DNA of 64,000 nt. It comes from Sinonovacula constricta. Taxonomy: Eukaryota; Mollusca; Bivalvia; Cardiida; Solecurtidae. How positions within the stretch are numbered: the first letter of the stretch is position 1; the number at the start of each line of letters is the position of its first letter. The stretch spans positions 56,678,231 to 56,742,230 of the forward strand of contig CM017558.1 in assembly GCA_007844125.1 (NCBI GenBank). The letters run 5' to 3'. Shown piece after piece: positions 60,843-64,000 of the stretch. Made by a program: the position numbers and the translations under genes. Under the pieces are notes generated by a model. That model had not been told where the DNA came from, did not search any database, and saw only the letters and a list, made by a program, of their open reading frames with translations.

Positions 60843-62165
60843 TTTGAAACTGCAACTTTTCATAAACAAAGACCATTCTACGATTAGTCACTTCGCTACT
60901 GTAGTTACTTTCTAAATACATTTCCAACATCATATCGAAAGAAAATTTACGGATGTTTCCGATTATTTACTTATCGTTTTCGTGAAGCATACGGAAAAGA
61001 CCGAATATTCATTAAGTGTCATTTCAATGATACCAAATAGCATGGCACGTTGAACTTTTCGACAAAGTTATCGCTATTTTTCGGTCGTACACAACACAAA
61101 CAATGAAATTCAGTTTTTTTTAACAGTTTGTAAATCGTTTACCGTTTAAGGAATTCCGCGAATATAGAACCAGTTAAATCTTGCCAATTAATACAATTCA
61201 TTTGGCAACAATGAAATGGCAGCTCGTGAGATTTCCTAATGACTCGATGATCTAACCGACTAGATGTTAACGGGGTCTCGGTGTTTGAAATTGATTAATC
61301 AATTATTAACAACGTTTGACAATTACGATTAGTAATGTAAAGGATAATATGTTCTACTACTAATCTTCAAATCACAGGTTTGAAATCATTTTATAATATA
61401 TATTTCTTGCTCTATAAAATTATACAATTTCTTTTACTTTAAAATGCACTAAGTCAATGTTTAAATATTAGCATACTTTTAAACAGTGAATACCTCTAAA
61501 TTGTATTTTGGCGAGTATTCCTTGTGTGTAACTTATTCTTTTTCTAATTGTTAACCTTTTTAAATGTTATATTATACAATTGTAAAATATATCTGTTTGA
61601 AAGAACATCGTTTCATTATCTAAAAAATAGTGAAAATACTCCAAAACGTAGGAGCAGTATGCTATTCTCTGTAATATAATTGTATCCATGTTGTTTATTT
61701 TCTCTGTAACTTTGTGAGTAGGAATACATGAAACTGCATTGAACTGGGAACTACCATTATGTTTGAGGGTTGGCAAGAGAGCTATACTACTACCTTTTAA
61801 ACGATTTTAGTATGTAACGGCCCGGGACCGAACACGGAACTTACAGTTCCAAAAACAGTGATTATATAAATAATGTGAGTACGAACATATATTTCCACAC
61901 GTACAATTTTCAGCAGGATTTTCATGTGGAAGATAACATTAAATAGGCTGGTTTTATAGAGTAAAATTGAAGAATACAGCTGGATTCGAACCTGCAACCT
62001 TATATTGATATAACACACGCTTGAATACAAAGCTACGGTAGTTACTAAATAACCATTGTTTTATGAGCATTTTCATCGATACACATATATGGAATTAACA
62101 GACTTTTTATTTATCGTTTTCTTGAAGAATACGGACTGTACCGACTATTCATTGAGTATCATTTC
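60843..62165 (-). repeat. Pair of tRNA-like composite repeats, right-hand block
   Basis: Copies of 37,320-38,815; minus-strand B-box GGTTGCAGGTTCGAATCC near 61,980-62,000. The stretch between the two units carries the 148-bp deletion. Confidence 0.45.
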
Positions 62166-62449
62166 CTAAAAATAATTTGACATGTGTAGATAATCCGAAT
62201 TCGACGAGCCTTTCATTTTAATGTTTATTAACATTATTAATAAACGGTAGGTAACATAGCCTAAATTTATGTATTCACCTGCTATATAGTTGTATGTTGT
62301 TTGCTTTGAATATGAGTATAGGGAAATGGCGTAGAGGTAACAACCATGAGGTATAAATCAAGTATGTTAAATTAAAAACCCGTAGCAGGCATTCATTATA
62401 TTTATATTTGACTTGAGTCGTACTCACAACTTTGAATAGAAATAAATGA

Positions 62450-62960
62450 TGAAAATATACAATAAATATGCAAAATGCAAAAGAGCGGCGACTTTTCTAC
62501 AATGCTGACAAGTGCAAGTTATGGTTTTCAATGACAAACCGCAAATCTAGGGGAGGATTTATGCTTGCAATAGAAATAGGTTTATAAAAGAGACATCAGA
62601 ATATTTACATTTGGGAAGTTTATGTGATAACGAGCTCTCGTGTGAGGCTAATATGACAGAAGCTGATAGTATTACGCGAAAACATATTAAGAGGTTATGT
62701 GTCAAGAGCCTGGATCCGTTTTCTCTTAACTCATTAAATTGCAAAACCATCTACAGTATCGTGATCCTGAAGTCACTCTGTGTGTGGGAGATTTGAAAGC
62801 TCAAATGCGTGTCAAGACCACTGACACTGGAGAGGGGCCGCACCCATTTGCATTAAGCATATTTAGGGTCTCCGACGTTCAACTTGTACGTCTTTGCAAC
62901 GGCTGCTTTGCCAACGCCTTCGATAGAGGCTACAATCAACTACAATAAGCTACAGTTATT
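62450..62960 (+). pseudogene. LINE reverse transcriptase relic, copy 3
   Basis: Same fragment as 39,107-39,600, but repeated one-base gains and losses break the frame (for example GCAAGTTATGG versus GCAAGGTTATGG). See the finding on indel density. Confidence 0.5.
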
Positions 62961-64000
62961 TGGTCAGCTCGTCTGAACTGAAACGTCTCAGTAGATAATT
63001 TCATCGGAGACACACAAAAGACAGGTTCTCTTCAAGCATTTAAAAATACTTTCGCAGCGCATGTTATGCGCAGAAGATATCATTTTTCGAAGCATAAAAT
63101 ATGCGTAAGACATGTTGTTTGTGTAACGAGTACGTTTGCTTTGAACAATTCACTTGTACTTCCCCAATGGAGTAGTGTCATGGGATTTCAGGCTGTCACC
63201 GCCATCGTCATGATCATCATCATGATCATGTAATTGTAGTTATCCTTTATTTACTTTGCTACATTATAATCGTGCGTAAATTCTTACCTTTCGGTAAGAA
63301 TTTTCCCTATTGTCATATTTGCAATATACACACCATTTTTTTATTTATTACCATCAAACACTTTCATTCCCTCCAGTATCATCACCACCACCACCATCTT
63401 TATTATATTCGTCCTTATTATACATAGTGTCATCACAGTTACAATCTATAGTTGTAATATAGTAATATACTGTCGACTTTCCTGCGATATATTTATAGTG
63501 TTCTTTTACTTACGGTATGTTATGCATGGTAATATATATTGCTCTGTTTGAATGTTAATATTAATATACTCATCAAATTCTAGACATTAATGAAAGCCAT
63601 CTTCATGAAGATCTAGAACAAAGCCGAAAAGTAAATACGTTTTTAATTTATATTTTTTGTCGGAATTATATTAAATATAAATAATGGTTAATAAGTAGCA
63701 GTTCGTTTTAATAATTACCATTTTTCTTACGGCGGATTATCATTCACCCCGTGAACAGTATTATATAATTAAACAAAGTAAAAAGAAAGACAAACTACCC
63801 TAAGCATAGCTCCAGTTAGAATTAAACCATATTTTCTGTGCACTTTTCATTTGTAATTTCATGAGGCAACCAACTTTCAGTTTAGTATGATTAACAGAAT
63901 GCTTTCCCTACTCGAAGTGAAATGGGTTCTCTGATCATTTAAACATTATCAAATTGTGGCTATACAAACAAAGAGCTAACTAAATAAACACTGTGTTGAT

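Larger units (their letters stand above)
58380..64000. repeat. Segmental duplication, copy 2 (upstream block of a predicted fourth receptor)
   Basis: Near-identical to 34,860-40,628. Differences: a deletion of about 33 bp at 60,590, one of about 148 bp at 61,736, scattered substitutions, and many single-base indels after 62,440. It runs off the window. If the pairing continues, a signal-peptide exon like 42,105 is expected about 1.5 kb beyond the right edge. Confidence 0.9.

Overview
ORGANISM. The window is AT-rich eukaryotic DNA: short coding exons with GT/AG borders, long introns, many microsatellites, and retroelement and DNA-transposon remains. No bacterial operon, rRNA gene or intact tRNA gene is seen. 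The gene family (fucolectin/F5-8-type lectin domains joined to 8-cysteine EGF domains and a membrane anchor) together with the Gypsy and Penelope-type elements fits a mollusc, most likely a bivalve. That identification is inference.

MAIN CONTENT. A head-to-tail tandem array of one receptor family, all on the + strand. Receptor I is the 3' end only (2,050-3,963). Receptor II (13,885-27,203) has several lesions. Receptor III (42,105-54,732) has all predicted exons open and in phase. The right end (58,380-64,000) duplicates the DNA upstream of receptor III almost exactly, so a fourth gene is predicted about 1.5 kb past the window. Exons were placed by comparing paralogues: splice sites, lengths and phases agree between copies. 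The predicted product of III is a signal peptide, two FTP (fucolectin) domains each split over two exons, three or four MEGF-like EGF exons, one transmembrane exon with a GxxxG motif, and a short tail with YEEP, an ITIM-like SVYxx[VLI] and YVNV. It reads as a type I lectin receptor with phosphotyrosine signalling potential.

LAYOUT. 1-4,100: introns and last four exons of receptor I, with a pogo/Tigger-like MITE and a tetranucleotide satellite. 4,100-13,880: intergenic DNA with retroelement 3' fragments, a lectin exon relic, tRNA-like repeats, a LINE RT relic and ATC repeats. 13,885-27,203: receptor II, with a 5'-truncated Penelope-like element in its last intron. 27,200-28,470: conserved 3' flank with a MITE. 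28,472-34,677: Gypsy LTR retrotransposon on the minus strand, internally deleted. 34,860-42,100: upstream DNA of receptor III with lectin relics. 42,105-54,732: receptor III, with a (CTA)n expansion, a SINE and an (AT)n tract in introns. 54,733-58,380: its 3' flank. 58,380-64,000: second copy of the upstream block.

EVOLUTION. The array shows repeated unequal exchange: EGF exon number differs between II and III, dead EGF exons sit in introns, lectin relics lie upstream of each gene, and similarity is mosaic (II and III nearly identical at the 3' end, clearly diverged at the 5' end; the DNA upstream of III nearly identical to the block at the window end).
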